Shown: in pieces, positions 12,732-24,746 of the stretch
Position numbering within the stretch: the first letter of the stretch is position 1
How the letters are laid out: every line of letters begins with the position of its first letter
NCBI GenBank assembly: GCA_027625915.1
Contig: JANTQA010000026.1
Span: 7,750,001 to 7,814,000 of the forward strand
Length of the DNA: 64,000 nucleotides
Reading direction: 5' to 3'
Origin: Anaeramoeba flamelloides
Taxonomy: Eukaryota > Metamonada > Anaeramoebidae
The notes under the pieces: model-generated
Database searches by the model: none
What the model saw: the letters and a program-made list of their open reading frames with translations, nothing else
What the model was told of the DNA's origin: nothing
Program-made: the position numbers and the translations under genes

Positions 12732-13113
12732 CCAAAGCTACCTTGAAATTTTATCCATATCAAACTTTGATATTGACATAAATTTTTAAAAAGTTGAATA
12801 TGAGAATAATAAAGTTCATACAGAAAATAGAATTCCTAAATGGGCCTATATTCAAGAATTTTCTCTGATTTTCAAAAAATAAATTTTCCTAACCCAAAAT
12901 GACACTCAACATCAAAAATTCATTAAGAAACAACATAAAATTTCCTCTAAAAAATGAATTCATTTTTCAATTACATTAGAAGAATATTTTTCATCTCAAC
13001 TCATCTAAGAAAAAATATTTTCAATATAAGCTTTCTATTTCTTATATTCTTGGATTTTAAAATCTATATTAACATCAAAAGTTGATATTGTTAAACTTTC
13101 ACGGTAGCTTTGG
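12732..13113. mobile_element. inverted-repeat element (about 380 bp)
   Basis: CCAAAGCTACCTTGAAA at the left end is mirrored by TTTCACGGTAGCTTTGG at the right. Complementarity continues for about 50 bases (left ATCAAACTTTGATATTGAC, right ATCAAAAGTTGATATTG). No second copy was found in the window and no target duplication is obvious, so the exact limits are uncertain. Probably a non-autonomous DNA element. Confidence 0.55.
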
Positions 13114-14673
13114 GACAGCTGTACAATACCTGTAAAAGTATTTTTTTTAGACAATATAATACATTTATATGTTATCAATTTGATTTAAAAATTTTTACAA
13201 ATTAAATAAGTTATGAAAAGGATTTTTTCGATCAAAAAAAAAAAAAATAAAAAACACTAATTTTCACTATAAAAAAATATTAGATAAAGTCAAGATCAGA
13301 AAATTTAAATCTTTTTTTTATTTAATACAATAATCAGAAACAAATTATAGTATTACCAAGTATCAATAAATTATAGTTAATACTTTTGTATATTGTAAAT
13401 AATTTTTGAATATTGGGTTTAATAAATAGAACTTTAAAAAATAAAGTTGTCCCTCTTTTTTGGAAATGTCTCATATTTCTCACATTAAAAAGAAAAAAAA
13501 AATTGAAATTTGATCTTTAATTATTAGAATTCCTTGATAACCATTATAATTTAAAAAATCAAAATCATATTTACTTTTTGTGTATTTTCGGTTTCTATGA
13601 TTTTTTAATATGTAAACTTTCCTGAAAAAAAAAAAGTTTTGTATTTGAAACATTTTTTAACCAAGTCTGCACGTGAGTTATTTTAACAAGACTGCTTTAA
13701 GAACTGAAGATTTCCTAGTCATATTAAAATTTAGATTTTTTGATTAAAAGTGTATTTGCCAAAAACAATTCAAGAATACTTATTTTTTGACATCAACTGC
13801 TAACATTTCATATTGGAGAGTTTAATAAAACCCTTGAAAGTTCAATCAAAATAATGGCAATTAAAACATTAAAAAAAACTAAATAGAATACAAAACCTGT
13901 TATTTCCAAAAAGAAAAAACAAAAAATGTATAAAGTTTGTAAAGCCTAAAAAGAACATTTTCGTGAAACCTATTATAAAACTAAAAGTTCTTCATTTTTT
14001 GGTAATTGTACTCTCAAAAAAAAAACCTTCTTTGAATAAAAAACATTTTAACAATTCCAAAAACAACCAATTCCTGTAAAAATTACGTCAATAAACAAAG
14101 GTTGTATGTTTGTTTTCAAATAAATGAATTATTTCCTTTTCGAAATATCTTTTGTGTGTTGATATTTTTTTAGGGTGAGAAATAAAAAAATGAATTTTAA
14201 AAAAAAAAAAAAATTCTTTTTAGATTGAAAATTTATTATAAAATCAATGATAGATGTATTTTTAATAAAGAAAAATCAATGGATAGGTGTAAGAAAATTA
14301 AAAAAAAAAAATAAAAAAGAAAGAAAAAAAGACAAGGATAAAAAATAAAATAAAATAAAAAAAAAAAAAAAAGTGGCTTATCGATTGATTGACTGATAAA
14401 GTTTTCTTCAGCAAAACTCAAATCAAATAAATAAAAATAAAAATTAAAAAAAAAAAAAAAAAGAAAAAGATATATAAATCATTTAATTAGTTATAAAAAT
14501 TCGGATAATTGTTTATCGCTAATCTTGAAAACGAACAAAGTATCAATAATTTAAAGATCTATATATATATATAAAAAAATAAAAGATAAAGAGAGAAATA
14601 ATATATTCTTATTCAGAAAAAACAAAATTAAAGGCACAATAGTTGATGCATGAAATTGAAATGTAGATTCTCT
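13114..14673. other. intergenic, 3' side of unknown gene
   Basis: A/T-rich spacer with poly(A) tracts, for example at 14198-14212 and 14449-14462. It lies downstream of the minus-strand gene that ends at 14674. The small open frames here translate A/T runs. No gene or structured element is seen. Confidence 0.55.
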
Positions 14674-17082
14674 TTAGTTTTCGTCTGGTTTCGAATTTGC
14701 CTTGAAATAAGTTAAGGCGTTGGTAATTAAGCTTCTTTCTGAGTTTCTGGAACAGACGACAATGATTGAAGTTTCCTTTGACGTTGAGCATGTTGCTGAA
14801 GGTGTCCAATCGATGGAAAAGACCAATTTGTTTTTGGGGTTGACAAAGAAACTAGGCTTCGCCTTCCAAGGAATTTTGAATAATGTTGCGCCGTTGGTAC
14901 CCACTTTGAAATAGCTTTTACGGATTTTAAAGTATCCGCTGGTCAATGGGAATTCGTTTCTATTTAAGAGTGCAACAAGGAAATTGACGCCGCCTTGCTC
15001 CATGTATTGCCTCATGATTTGCTTTTTGCCGACTTTCAGGTTGATCAAGTTGGTTCCAGAAAGCAATTGGTTGAACTTTTCGTTTGGCGAGACCAAAGGA
15101 GGCATGACGCATTTTGCGAGATCTTCGATGTTCTTTGAGTGCTCGGCTCGTGGTGGGTTTTTGCCGATGAATGGGAAATCTTTGTTAATTGTCTTGGCAA
15201 AGTTTTTCGACTTTGTTTGCTTGTTTGATCCGTTTTTCAAATTTTCGATGGTTGTCGTGAAGAAATAGGCCAATGCCATGACGCCACAGATGCATTGAAT
15301 GGAGTCCGAAAATTTAAGGAGGTAATTGTCCTTTGGTTTCTCGAGGTTCTTGAGGGAGATTTCGCTTGGATCTAATTTGTTTAATGCAATTTGGAATGGG
15401 TAATCGCTGAGGTGCTGGCTGACCATGATTCTCCTGTCCTTCAATCGCCTGATCTTGAAATTCTGGGTGGTGAGCTCCATAATGGCAGGGATAGATTTCT
15501 GGTTCTTGTTCTTTGTGATCATCACTTGGAACATGGCGTGTCCGTTCTTACCCAAGTTGACTGTATCAAGATAGGCTTGATTGAAAAGTAATGGAAGATT
15601 CTTGAAGCCACATTCCTTCAAGTATTTGCTGGATTGCTTTTTGCTATTGTGCTCCCATTTGTCAATTGTGTTAATGATATAGTAAATAAGGTGGATGTAT
15701 TCCCTTTTTTTTGGATCCTTGACAATGCCTTTTTGCTTCGAGGTCTTGAAATGCTTGTTAATATTCTTGGCGATGTAGATGTTCTCTTCGTTGATCGGTA
15801 AGGGAATCGTTTGGTGTGTGCCTTCTTCTTTGGATAATTTGAACAGTTTGGGAACCTTGCCCTGTTGCTGGGTCTCGGTGTGCACTTGGAGTGGGAGTGT
15901 TGCCGATCGAACAACATATTTGCCTGGTCTGTAAAGCGTTTCCGTGATTGATTTGGGTATTTTTTGTGTTTGGTTTTTTCTTCGTTTGTTCGTCTTGGTT
16001 TTGGTGTTTTTCTTTTTGTTTTTTTTTGTTTTGGTGTTCCTTTTCTTTTTTTCGATTTCGCTGTCAGAATCAGTGTTGTCGCTTGTTCCCGTTGATTTGT
16101 TCGAGCTCATTTTCAGTTGATCGAACTCAGAGCTTGAGTCGGTATCCTTTTTGGATCCCTTCGACTTGGGCCACCCTTTTTTTTTCTTGGTTTTTTTTTT
16201 TTCGCTATCGGAATTCGAGTTCGAATCGGATGTTGTTTCGCTGTTCTTTTGGTCGTCGCTATTGCTATTATCAGAGTTGTAGTCGTCATTGTTGTCGGCG
16301 GATTTCAAGAGGTCGCCGATTTCAGATTTGTTTTCGGCGGATTTCTCCTTGTCGGAATCGGAATTCGAGTTGGAATCGGAATTCGAGTGTGAGCCAGACA
16401 TGGAAGACAACCCACTGTCAGTGCTATTTTCGCCTTGGTGTAATTCCTTTTTTCTGCCATTGATAAATTTTAGCTTGGACTTTTTCGATTTGGAAAAAAT
16501 GTTTTTGAATTTCATTGACTTTTTGTCCTTGAAGTCCTGTAATTCCTTTTCGGTCACAAAATATGGGTTGATGTGAACTGCTTGGTTTTTCAAATTTTTG
16601 GAATTCTTTCGCGATTTGGACGACTCTACCAGGAAAAAGGTTCGGACCTCCTTTTCAGAAGCGGGGCAAATTCCCTTTTTTTCGTATTCTTTTTTGAGAT
16701 GAATAATTACCTTCGCAATCTCCTTTTGCGACGAAGATTCTCCTTTCAAATAGTCTTCCTTGGGGAACGAGTCAGTCTTGTAGTTGGCTTGACTAGCAAT
16801 CTTGAGAAATTCGTTCAAGTTCTCCTCGTTTTGTTTTTTTTTGGACGCAGTCTTGACAACCTTGACATATTGCGTTGGGCGAAGCACGTTCACATAATTT
16901 AAGAGCACGCAGCAATTTGGCGAAAAGACCTCGGAAGAGCGCAACGCGGTGTTTTGTACCACCTCCTGGAGAAAGATCATCGCCTGTCGTCGAAGGGATT
17001 TGGACTTTTCCATTTCGTCAATGCTTAAATTTGGATCGTAATTTATTTTTTCGAGTTCAACGGGTTTCGATAAAAGAAACAT
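14674..17082 (-). CDS. unknown 802-aa protein, Ser/Asn/Asp- and Lys-rich middle, possible PH-like C-terminal half
   Basis: Intronless frame from ATG at 17082 to a stop at 14674. I do not recognise the family. Residues 1-210 look folded and mostly helical. Residues 216-345 are a low-complexity acidic stretch of S/N/D with short Lys patches, and 340-372 is Lys/Thr/Asn-rich and could act as a nuclear-localisation or polyanion-binding segment. Residues 375-800 look globular. Two stretches (about 512-612 and 718-795) alternate short hydrophobic strands and end in a hydrophobic helix, such as FSDSIQCICGVMALAYFF and NSERSLITNALTYFKA. That resembles the layout of pleckstrin-homology-like domains, but this is a guess from pattern alone. 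No signal peptide or membrane span. G+C is higher than in the surrounding DNA, and the long uninterrupted frame supports a real gene. Confidence 0.85.
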   Translation of the reverse strand: MFLLSKPVELEKINYDPNLSIDEMEKSKSLRRQAMIFLQEVVQNTALRSSEVFSPNCCVLLNYVNVLRPTQYVKVVKTASKKKQNEENLNEFLKIASQANYKTDSFPKEDYLKGESSSQKEIAKVIIHLKKEYEKKGICPASEKEVRTFFLVESSKSRKNSKNLKNQAVHINPYFVTEKELQDFKDKKSMKFKNIFSKSKKSKLKFINGRKKELHQGENSTDSGLSSMSGSHSNSDSNSNSDSDKEKSAENKSEIGDLLKSADNNDDYNSDNSNSDDQKNSETTSDSNSNSDSEKKKTKKKKGWPKSKGSKKDTDSSSEFDQLKMSSNKSTGTSDNTDSDSEIEKKKRNTKTKKNKKKNTKTKTNKRRKNQTQKIPKSITETLYRPGKYVVRSATLPLQVHTETQQQGKVPKLFKLSKEEGTHQTIPLPINEENIYIAKNINKHFKTSKQKGIVKDPKKREYIHLIYYIINTIDKWEHNSKKQSSKYLKECGFKNLPLLFNQAYLDTVNLGKNGHAMFQVMITKNKNQKSIPAIMELTTQNFKIRRLKDRRIMVSQHLSDYPFQIALNKLDPSEISLKNLEKPKDNYLLKFSDSIQCICGVMALAYFFTTTIENLKNGSNKQTKSKNFAKTINKDFPFIGKNPPRAEHSKNIEDLAKCVMPPLVSPNEKFNQLLSGTNLINLKVGKKQIMRQYMEQGGVNFLVALLNRNEFPLTSGYFKIRKSYFKVGTNGATLFKIPWKAKPSFFVNPKNKLVFSIDWTPSATCSTSKETSIIVVCSRNSERSLITNALTYFKANSKPDEN

Positions 17083-17573
17083 CTATTTTTAAAGAAGAAA
17101 TAAAAAATTAAAAAAAATTAAAAAAAAAATGATTTCAATTAGTCATACTCTAACTAAATTAAATCTTGTGCATTTTGTTTTTGTGCCATGTGGTTGACTG
17201 GGCATTCTTTTCAAAATTTTTAACTTTAGTTCCAACCAACGTTAAACGAACTTTTTAAACTTACTTTCTTCTTCAAAATAAATTACAGGGAATTTCTCTT
17301 CCGACACAGATCATTCACAGAAGAAGTGGAAGGGAATTTTTCTAAATCTAAAAAGTTTTTGGTTGGAACGAAGATTCAAATTTTTCTGAACCATGAGCGT
17401 AAGTAGAAGAGAGATTTCTCAAATTATTGTTGAGAATTTTTTTTTTTATTTATTCTCCTTTTCACCACCAATGAAAAACATTTTTTTTTTATCTCATGGG
17501 TTAGCGACTGAAAAAAAGGTAACTGGTTGTGGGTGTTTGATCACTACTTTGGTTTCTTTCGTTTTATTCTTCA

Positions 17574-17604
<31 letters not shown>

Positions 17605-19088
17605 GTTCTTTTTATTAAAGTTTGTGTTTTCTTTTCTAATTCTTAAAAAAAATTTGCTTTACCAAAATTCAATCCACTCACAGATCAAACATTAATCAGC
17701 ACAATTTGTCTGAAGAAAGTATTTTTGTGTTTTTATTTTTCTGACTTTCAGAGTTTAAATTTTCTAAAGTTCATAACTTTTCCTTTTAATTTTTTAAAAC
17801 AGTTTTTTCTTCCCTTTAGTTTTGGCATTGTTGCCCAGTGAACGAATTTAAGAGTGTCTTTTGACCCAAAAATTTTTCGAAATAATTTTTGTGTCATCTT
17901 CTAAAAAAATTTGGTTTAATTAACCAGTTGTTATTGATTAAAAACTGTTGTGTTCAGCGGTTATCCTTCGATCAACACAAATTAAATAAGATTCAACTTT
18001 GCCCTAAAAGCATGTAGTTATGGAGTTTTTTATTCACTTTATTCTCAGTTCGCTTTTACTTTTCAAAAAATTCTTTTTGTGGTAAATTTGATTCTATTGA
18101 TAAAAAAGAAAATCGTTATTCTAAAATTTTGAGAAAAATAGAATGATAACAAACTATTGGAATCTATTTATGGTTTAATTCAGTTTTTAGCAAAGAAAGT
18201 GTTGAAAAAATCGACAACTTGGAAAAATTCATTACAAAATGCTTGATGCAACACAAGGTTGGTTGAGATCAAAAAAAGAACAATTAGTCATCAAAGCTTT
18301 TCTAATTCATAAGAGAAGAAAAATCACTTTCAAGATTAAAAAAAAAAAATTTGTTGCAGATTTTCAAAAAGAAAAAAAAATTTAGTTAATTATTTGTGTA
18401 TTTTAGAAACATCCAATGCAGTTTTTCTTTTTGATTTTATGATCAGAGTTTTTTTTTTTTTTATTGGTGTTTGTGTTTTTTATTGGGAAAAACTTTGCGA
18501 TTTTTTACCGATGCTATTGAAAAATTTAAGTGGGGATGACTAATTTTGAAAAACAAAGAACCAAAGAAAAACGATTTAGGTGACTGACAATTCTGCTCTT
18601 AATGCAAATACAAAAATTAATCTAAACTTATAGTTACTATTTCCCTTTTTCAATTTTTGATATTCTGTTTTGAAAAACGATGAGGAAAGGATTATATTGC
18701 TTTAAATACAAAGAACTGATGTGAAAAAGATTTATTTTTAAAACCTTCTATTTGGAGGTCACATTTGCAAAATTTGATACAAATGGAAAAACAAAGGAAT
18801 TTGTTTCAATTTTTTTAATTTTTTTTTTAATCATTTTTATGGTGTTGTTTACTATTTGGATTGAAATGAATTGTTGTTCGAGATATCCCCTAATAATTGA
18901 CTTGATTCTCTCCACATTTTATTCTCATTCAAGTTGATTTTACAATTTGGATAAAAAGTTAACAAAAAAAAATTTTTTTTATGTAGAATTATTTTACTTT
19001 TTATAAGAAAATTAAAGGAATAATTTAAGGGACTACTTGTATTCAAATAAATGAAACAAACTCTTCATTCACCATTCCAAAAAGGTAG
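17083..19088. other. intergenic, upstream of unknown gene
   Basis: The minus-strand leader of the 802-residue gene lies directly right of 17082. Beyond it is spacer with a small imperfect inverted repeat near 17287-17337 (GGGAATTTCTCTTCC against GGAAGGGAATTTTTC). An ATG followed at once by GTAAGT occurs at 17393 (+), but no downstream exon could be joined to it. No gene called. Confidence 0.5.
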
Positions 19089-20531
19089 TTAAAGCCCTTC
19101 TATGAGTATAAAAGTCGACAGTGGATCAACCAAAAAACATTTATTGTCTTTTTACTCTAAAATTTGTTTCTTTGTGTTTTTAATTTTTTTTTGATTGAGG
19201 AGTCGAAAATAAAAGAAAAGGTTTTGGTTGTGAGTTTTAGTATTTAGAAGTAATTTGGAAAAGTTTACCTCATTGTTTGTTTTTTTTTTTTCGATCAAGT
19301 TGAGAATGGTGAGACAAAATCAAAAAAAATAAAGTCTCCTCAAAAATTTTTCAAGTTTATCTTGATATCAAATAATAATCGAAAGGAAAGCCTTGTAATG
19401 AAATTGGGTTCAATTTTTCTTTTCACTCACTTTGTCAAAATTTTCTTGCATTTCAAAGTTTTTTATTTTATTTTTTTTTTAAATTTGTTCTGTTTTTTCC
19501 TTTCGTTGGAAAGTTGAAATTCAAAGAAAAAATCTTTTTTAAATCCAACAAAACGCAAGATTTGGTGTTTAAAGAACTTCTACATTTAGAACAAGAAGAA
19601 CTGGATCGAAAAATTTAAAATGCAAGAAAAATTGACAAAACAAAAAGAAGTAGACTTGTTCACCAAAAGTTATTAAAAGGTACCAAGAAGGGGAATTAAA
19701 AATTTGGCATGTAACGAAATTAAAGATCGTTCTCAAACTCGAAGAAAAAACACACAAAAAAAAAGAGAAGCAATATTTCGATTTCTTAAAATTTGCTTGA
19801 CTGCTTGAACAAACCGAAAAAGAAAGAAAAGGAAGTTTGGTAAACAATTTGGAGCTAATTGAAGAAAAACTATTTTTTTTGATTTTTTTTTTGGTTTTTT
19901 GAAAAATCTAAAAAAGAAAAAAAAACAAAAACCAACAACCAAAATATTCGTTTTTTATTCGAAAAAAGAATTGCGAAATGTGGATGAAAAAAAAGGAGAA
20001 ATAGAAATTGGATGGAAAAAAAAGAGAAATAGAAATATACAGACACGGAAAAGGGAAATATGTATTAACAAGAAAGAGAGGGGGAGTTGGTTTTGTAAAC
20101 TGGACTGTGGACTGGATCGAAGAAAACGCATTCACAAATTTGGCTGGAAATTTTGATCATGGAAATAGTTGATTGAAATAGTTTTTATTTTTTTGGTTTC
20201 TCCTTCAAGAAGAAAAAAGGAGATTTTTTTTCTATTTTTTCTATTTTTTGGTATTTTTTAAAAAAAGCACAGATAAAAGTTTTGTAAATGTTCTCCAAAA
20301 CAATTTAAACTCTTGGTCTATTCGTTTTAAGACCACTTATAAAACATTTTGTCTGTGCTTTTTTTAAAACAAAAATACCAGTATTTTTTGTTTTTTTGAA
20401 CCGTTTATAGGTATCATTTTTTACTTTCAAGTAAAATAACAAAGAAAAATAAAAATAACAAAGAATTTTTTTTTGGATAAATGAAAAAAGGTATGGATCT
20501 ACTTTTGGAAATACTCATAGAAGGGCTTTAA
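19089..20531. mobile_element. TTAA-flanked TIR element, about 1.44 kb, no transposase
   Basis: TTAAAGCCCTTCTATGAGTA at 19089 is mirrored at 20511-20531 by ACTCATAGAAGGGCTTTAA. Homology extends weakly inward to a shared GGATC. Both ends keep TTAA. Open frames inside (for example 19899-20156 and its antisense) are Lys- or Phe-rich with no transposase motif, so the element is non-autonomous or decayed. TTAA at both ends suggests piggyBac-like ancestry, although a TA target cannot be excluded because TTAA contains TA. Confidence 0.7.
20250..20379. repeat. internal hairpin within the TTAA element
   Basis: GGTATTTTTTAAAAAAAGCA with CAGATAAAAGTTTTGTAAATG-like sequence is mirrored by CACTTATAAAACATTTTGTC and TGCTTTTTTTAAAACAAAAATACC-like sequence. 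The stem is about 45 bases with a loop of about 40. Subterminal hairpins are common in non-autonomous DNA elements; it may instead be a separate small insertion. Confidence 0.65.
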
Positions 20532-22551
20532 AAAACCTGTAAAATTTCAAATTTTTGCTTCAATAAATCTGTTTAATTTATTAATTTCCCTTTAATATAG
20601 AATTGGAACTTTGTGGGTTTATTCTCATTCTTGGAATGTGATTATTTTGGAAAGTTGAATCAAAATTTTTATAGTTTTATTTTACAATTAAGAGTCAACA
20701 TGTTGTCACAAAAGTATCCCCACTTATAACCCTCGGCCAACTTCACGATTAATGATTCATTTCAAAAGTGTTTTTTATTTGTTTCCACTTTACTTTTTTT
20801 AACTTCAATTTGGAAAAAAAGAATTAATTTGATTTAAATGAAGAGTCTCTTTGACAATAAACCTGAATTTAGATCTGTTCATGGAACCAAAATGTTTGGA
20901 AATCAACTTTATTTAATAAAACAAGTGACAAAAAAAAAAGTAATTAGAATTTTCATCTGAAGAAGGCTATTTCCAATCAACCATTGAATATAATTCACAT
21001 CATATGAATAATCTGATTCCTAAATAATAAAATTAACTCGTAACAAAATCATTTTTCCCTTGAGAAAATTATTTTCATTTTTAATCAAAACTTAAAAAAA
21101 AATGCAAGTAAAGGAGTGAAAAAAATACCGGATATGAAAACAATCCCAGACAAGATTTTTAACTGTGAGTATTAGTAAAATTGATGTCTAATTTTATTTA
21201 TTTAAAATCAAATCCTTTTTATAAAGAACCAAATTTTTTAAATTAATTAATCTGTTTCCAAATAAATTGAATAAATTTTTCATTTGTGATTCTATAAAAA
21301 AAGGTTTGAAAAGTTCGAAGCAAAATTAATTAATTCTAATAAGAAGTTTAGTCTATTTTTTCCTTTTTAGAATTGGTAAGATTTTATGCTTTCTTTGAAT
21401 TATTTGATCTGTGTATGTTTTTTGGAAAGCTGAATGAAAATTTTGGTTCTTTATTATTTGAAATTAACAGTAGCTCACCCACTGATTAGAATGATGATTA
21501 ATGAAATCACACTTGTTCAAAAAACCATTCAATCAAACAAAAAACAAGAATAATGAAAATTATCCTTTTCCAAACTCTCGTAAACCTCGAAAAAATTGGA
21601 TTTTTTTTCATAAAAAGTTGATCTACTTTGGTTATCAAACAAACACTTGAGTGATCTCGAGATACCCCACTTTAATGAACTTTAGGCAGGTTTATTATGA
21701 GGATTGATAAAAAATTTGGTTCTTTAATACACGGATTTGATTGACAATATTTGCAATTCAACAAAACGATTTATCTAATATTCACAATTAAAAATCTTTT
21801 CACGGATTATTTTCATGTACGGTATTTTTCCCCCTACTATATCCGATTACACAGTTGGTAGCCTTCCTTTCAAAGACAATAAACCGAATCATAGAGAGAA
21901 ATCTACAACTTTCAATGTTTTTTTCAATTCATAAAAAACCTTTGCAACAGACAGAAGATATTAAGGACCACATTCCCACCCTTGGGAGTATTTGGTTATT
22001 ATTCTATTACATATACATATCACAAAAAGAATTTTAATTCTGAAGAAATGGACAAAAATTAAAAAAAACCATTTTTTATTATATTAACTTTTCACGCAGA
22101 CTTTTTTTCTTTGTTTTTCAATGAAAAGGAAATAGAAAATAACAAAAAATTATAATGAAAAAAAATTGCTTTTAGGAATTTTTAAGTGCAATTTCAAATT
22201 TGAGAACAGTTCAAACAAGTAAAAGTAAATGTAAAAAATATATAGAACAGTCAGTGTAATTAGTGTGAGTTCAGAAAGTTGAAATGGAAATTCTAAAATA
22301 TTAAAATCATAATTTTTTCATGATCTTTCAAGGTAAAAATTGGCAAAATTGTTTGGGAATAATTAAAATTTACTTATTTTTTTTAAAAGAAATTCTACTT
22401 GGAAAAATATTACTGAGATTACAAAAATCTTTCAAAGGTATTTTTATACAATCTTTTGCTGTTTTCATCAAAAGTGTCGTTCGTAAAAACACAAAAAGTT
22501 TAAAGATACAGTTGTGTATATAGCTTGTTTGAATTTTGATTATTTTTCAAT
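20532..22551. other. intergenic, no gene seen
   Basis: Spacer without a convincing coding frame. The piece 21855-22037 (+) is open but short, with no domain. No structured RNA was recognised. Confidence 0.5.
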
Positions 22552-23729
22552 TAAACTATTTTTCAGTCAAAGGGGCCCAGTTGTAATGGGTAAAGTACAT
22601 TTCTTAAAGGGTTCGGATAGACATTTGAAGAAAAATTTTATTTTGAAATTTTCAAAATTGAAATCATTTTTTCTCAGTTTTTTGTTGTTTTTTTTACATT
22701 TTTTTTTTTAAAACTTAATTCAGTTGCAAAAATTTTTTTTATTGCAAGATCAATAGTTACTTGTTAAAAATGTGTTATTCTAAGGTTATTGAAACCATTT
22801 AAAGATTGTTGAGAAATCATATTGATTTCTATTGCAATTCTATTCGATCATTGATCTTGATATTTGTTTAATAAATGTGAAAATATTCCACTTCATTTTC
22901 TTTTCCTTTTTCAAATAGTGACCACAAATCCTAACAAACTTTGTTTGGGGACTTGTTTTCTAAAAGAAAAGTATGAAAAATGAAGTGAAATATGTTTCCT
23001 ATTTATTATTCAAATACCAGTGGAAGTTCAAAACGAACAATGTTGTTTTTCTCATTTGGGAACGAAGAATTTCAGTTTTTCATTTTATAAGAAAATTTAT
23101 TGATTAATTACAGTGATCAAAATAAAGCGTGCAAAAAGACTATAATCTGTGTTTTAAAATATTATCCGTGCTTTTTTTTATTCTTGTAACAAGGCAACAC
23201 CCAATCTACTAACAAATAATATACTTAAGTTCAAATCAATTTTGAAAGCAAAGGTCTGGTTATTTTCAGTAAAATTTAAATTATTCATACAAATAGTTGA
23301 TAAATTTTCCATAATATTCTCAATTTTTTTGAAATTTTTTTTTTTTGATGATTAGAAATTATCTTAAAAATTTATTCTATTTTTTGAGATAAATTTTACA
23401 ATTTGATCCTTCATTTTTCGAATTTCTTTTTAAATAATAGAACTTTAAATAACCAATACAAATTTTTTTTATGGTTTATTATTCGTTTCTTTGATCGGTT
23501 AATGTATTGGTCAACAATAACAAAAAAACACGCTTTTTATTTTGAAACACGCATTATATTTTTTTTGCACGCTTTATTTTGACCACAGTAGTTTTATTTC
23601 AGACGTATATCAACAATTTTTTGGCGTGTATAATTCTGATTATTTCTTATTCGTTCTTCAAAGACCAATTATATAAAATAATTGATATTTGAAAAAAACC
23701 TTGGGCCACTTTGACTGAAACAGCGTTAT
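22552..23729 (+). mobile_element. MITE family 3 (CAAAGGGGC ends), interrupted copy
   Basis: Left end TTTTTCAGTCAAAGGGGCCC and right end GGGCCACTTTGACTGAAA are diverged complements. The left interior matches the copy at 63006-63570 (for example AAATCATTTTTTCTCA). The element is longer than its relatives because a complete family 4 MITE lies inside it at 23109-23590. The right interior matches less well, so there may be further rearrangement. Confidence 0.65.
23109..23590 (+). mobile_element. MITE family 4, intact-looking copy (482 bp)
   Basis: TACAGTGATCAAAATAAAGC at the left and GCTTTATTTTGACCACAGTA at the right form terminal inverted repeats of about 27 bases, each with TA and a CAGT-type end. 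It carries internal CACGC words near both ends. Best-preserved copy of its family in the window; no open frame. Confidence 0.87.
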
Positions 23730-24222
23730 ATCAGAAATCAACATTTTTTACTTTATCTGTGTCTTGTTGTCTTATCCTTTTAAGAGTTCTAAAAAAATAA
23801 TTGATTAAATTTTGTTTTTAAATGGAAAATAAAACATCATAATAGAATACGTTTTGAATTGACTAACCTGCTTTGGGTTACTTTAACAAGCTGACCCTTT
23901 TCTCCCATCTCAACATTATATAATTTTATATATTTTATGTTTCAAAATAATTAATTATTTTTTAGGATAATCTTTTAAACCCGATTTCAAAAACATCTCC
24001 CCATTAAAAATCAAACTTTGAAAATAAACACATACAGAAATTGAAGTTATCTATTCTTATAATAAAAAATTAAAATTATAATATTAAGTTTGATACACTA
24101 GATATATTTGTTTTTCAATTAAAAATAAAATCAAAAAAAGTAAAAAAATAAAAAAAAATTGACCTTTTTCATATGGAATTTAATTTATTATAAAACGCCA
24201 ATAAAACCCCAGGTGAATATCC

Positions 24223-24746
24223 TAAAACCAATTCCAAATATTTGGACACACCCAAAATCAAAAATTGGAAAAAAACCCCAATTTATAATATTTTTCCAAA
24301 CATAATCTAAAATCATATTTAAGTTACATAGTATTAATGTTTTAATAAGTAACCATTTTAATCCAAATAAAAGAAAAAAAATATAAAACCAAAAAATCAA
24401 AATCTGGTTGGCCCAAAATGATGAAACGAGGAGAACGAATAATGATTGGTAAATTTGTTAAAATTTCACCAACAATTGTTGATCGTTCAAACAATAAGAC
24501 ACTATTGACTAATTGAAGGCTTTTTTTTTTTTTTTAACAAACTCAACATTAACTTATTATCAAATATCGAAAAAAATTCCAGATCTAACCAAACAGATTA
24601 CAACCGAAAAAAAGGAAATACAAAAAAAATCTACAAAAAATGAAAATAGTCAAAAATCAAAAATTATTTCCAAATTGAATGTAAAATGTAGTATTTTTAT
24701 TCTTTCAACCATTTAAAACGTGTTTAAATTTAGGGAATTTAGTTTA
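24223..24746 (-). mobile_element. MITE family 2
   Basis: Begins TAAAACCAATTCCAAATATTT followed by GGACACACCCAAAATC, and ends with a diverged complement (TTTAGGGAATTTAGTTTA). Same order of internal words as 26448-26980, hence opposite in orientation to the copy at 4484. Includes GTTGATCGTTCAAAC and ATCTAACCAAACAGATTAC. About 524 bases. Confidence 0.78.

Noticed and set aside
15948-16576. Plus-strand open frames opposite the 802-residue gene
   Set aside because: Antisense shadows of the Ser/Asn/Asp repeats; Phe/Cys/Arg-rich and without domains.
17393-17695. ATG followed by GTAAGT, considered as the start of a plus-strand gene
   Set aside because: No downstream exon with coding character; the frame runs into poly-Phe from a T tract.
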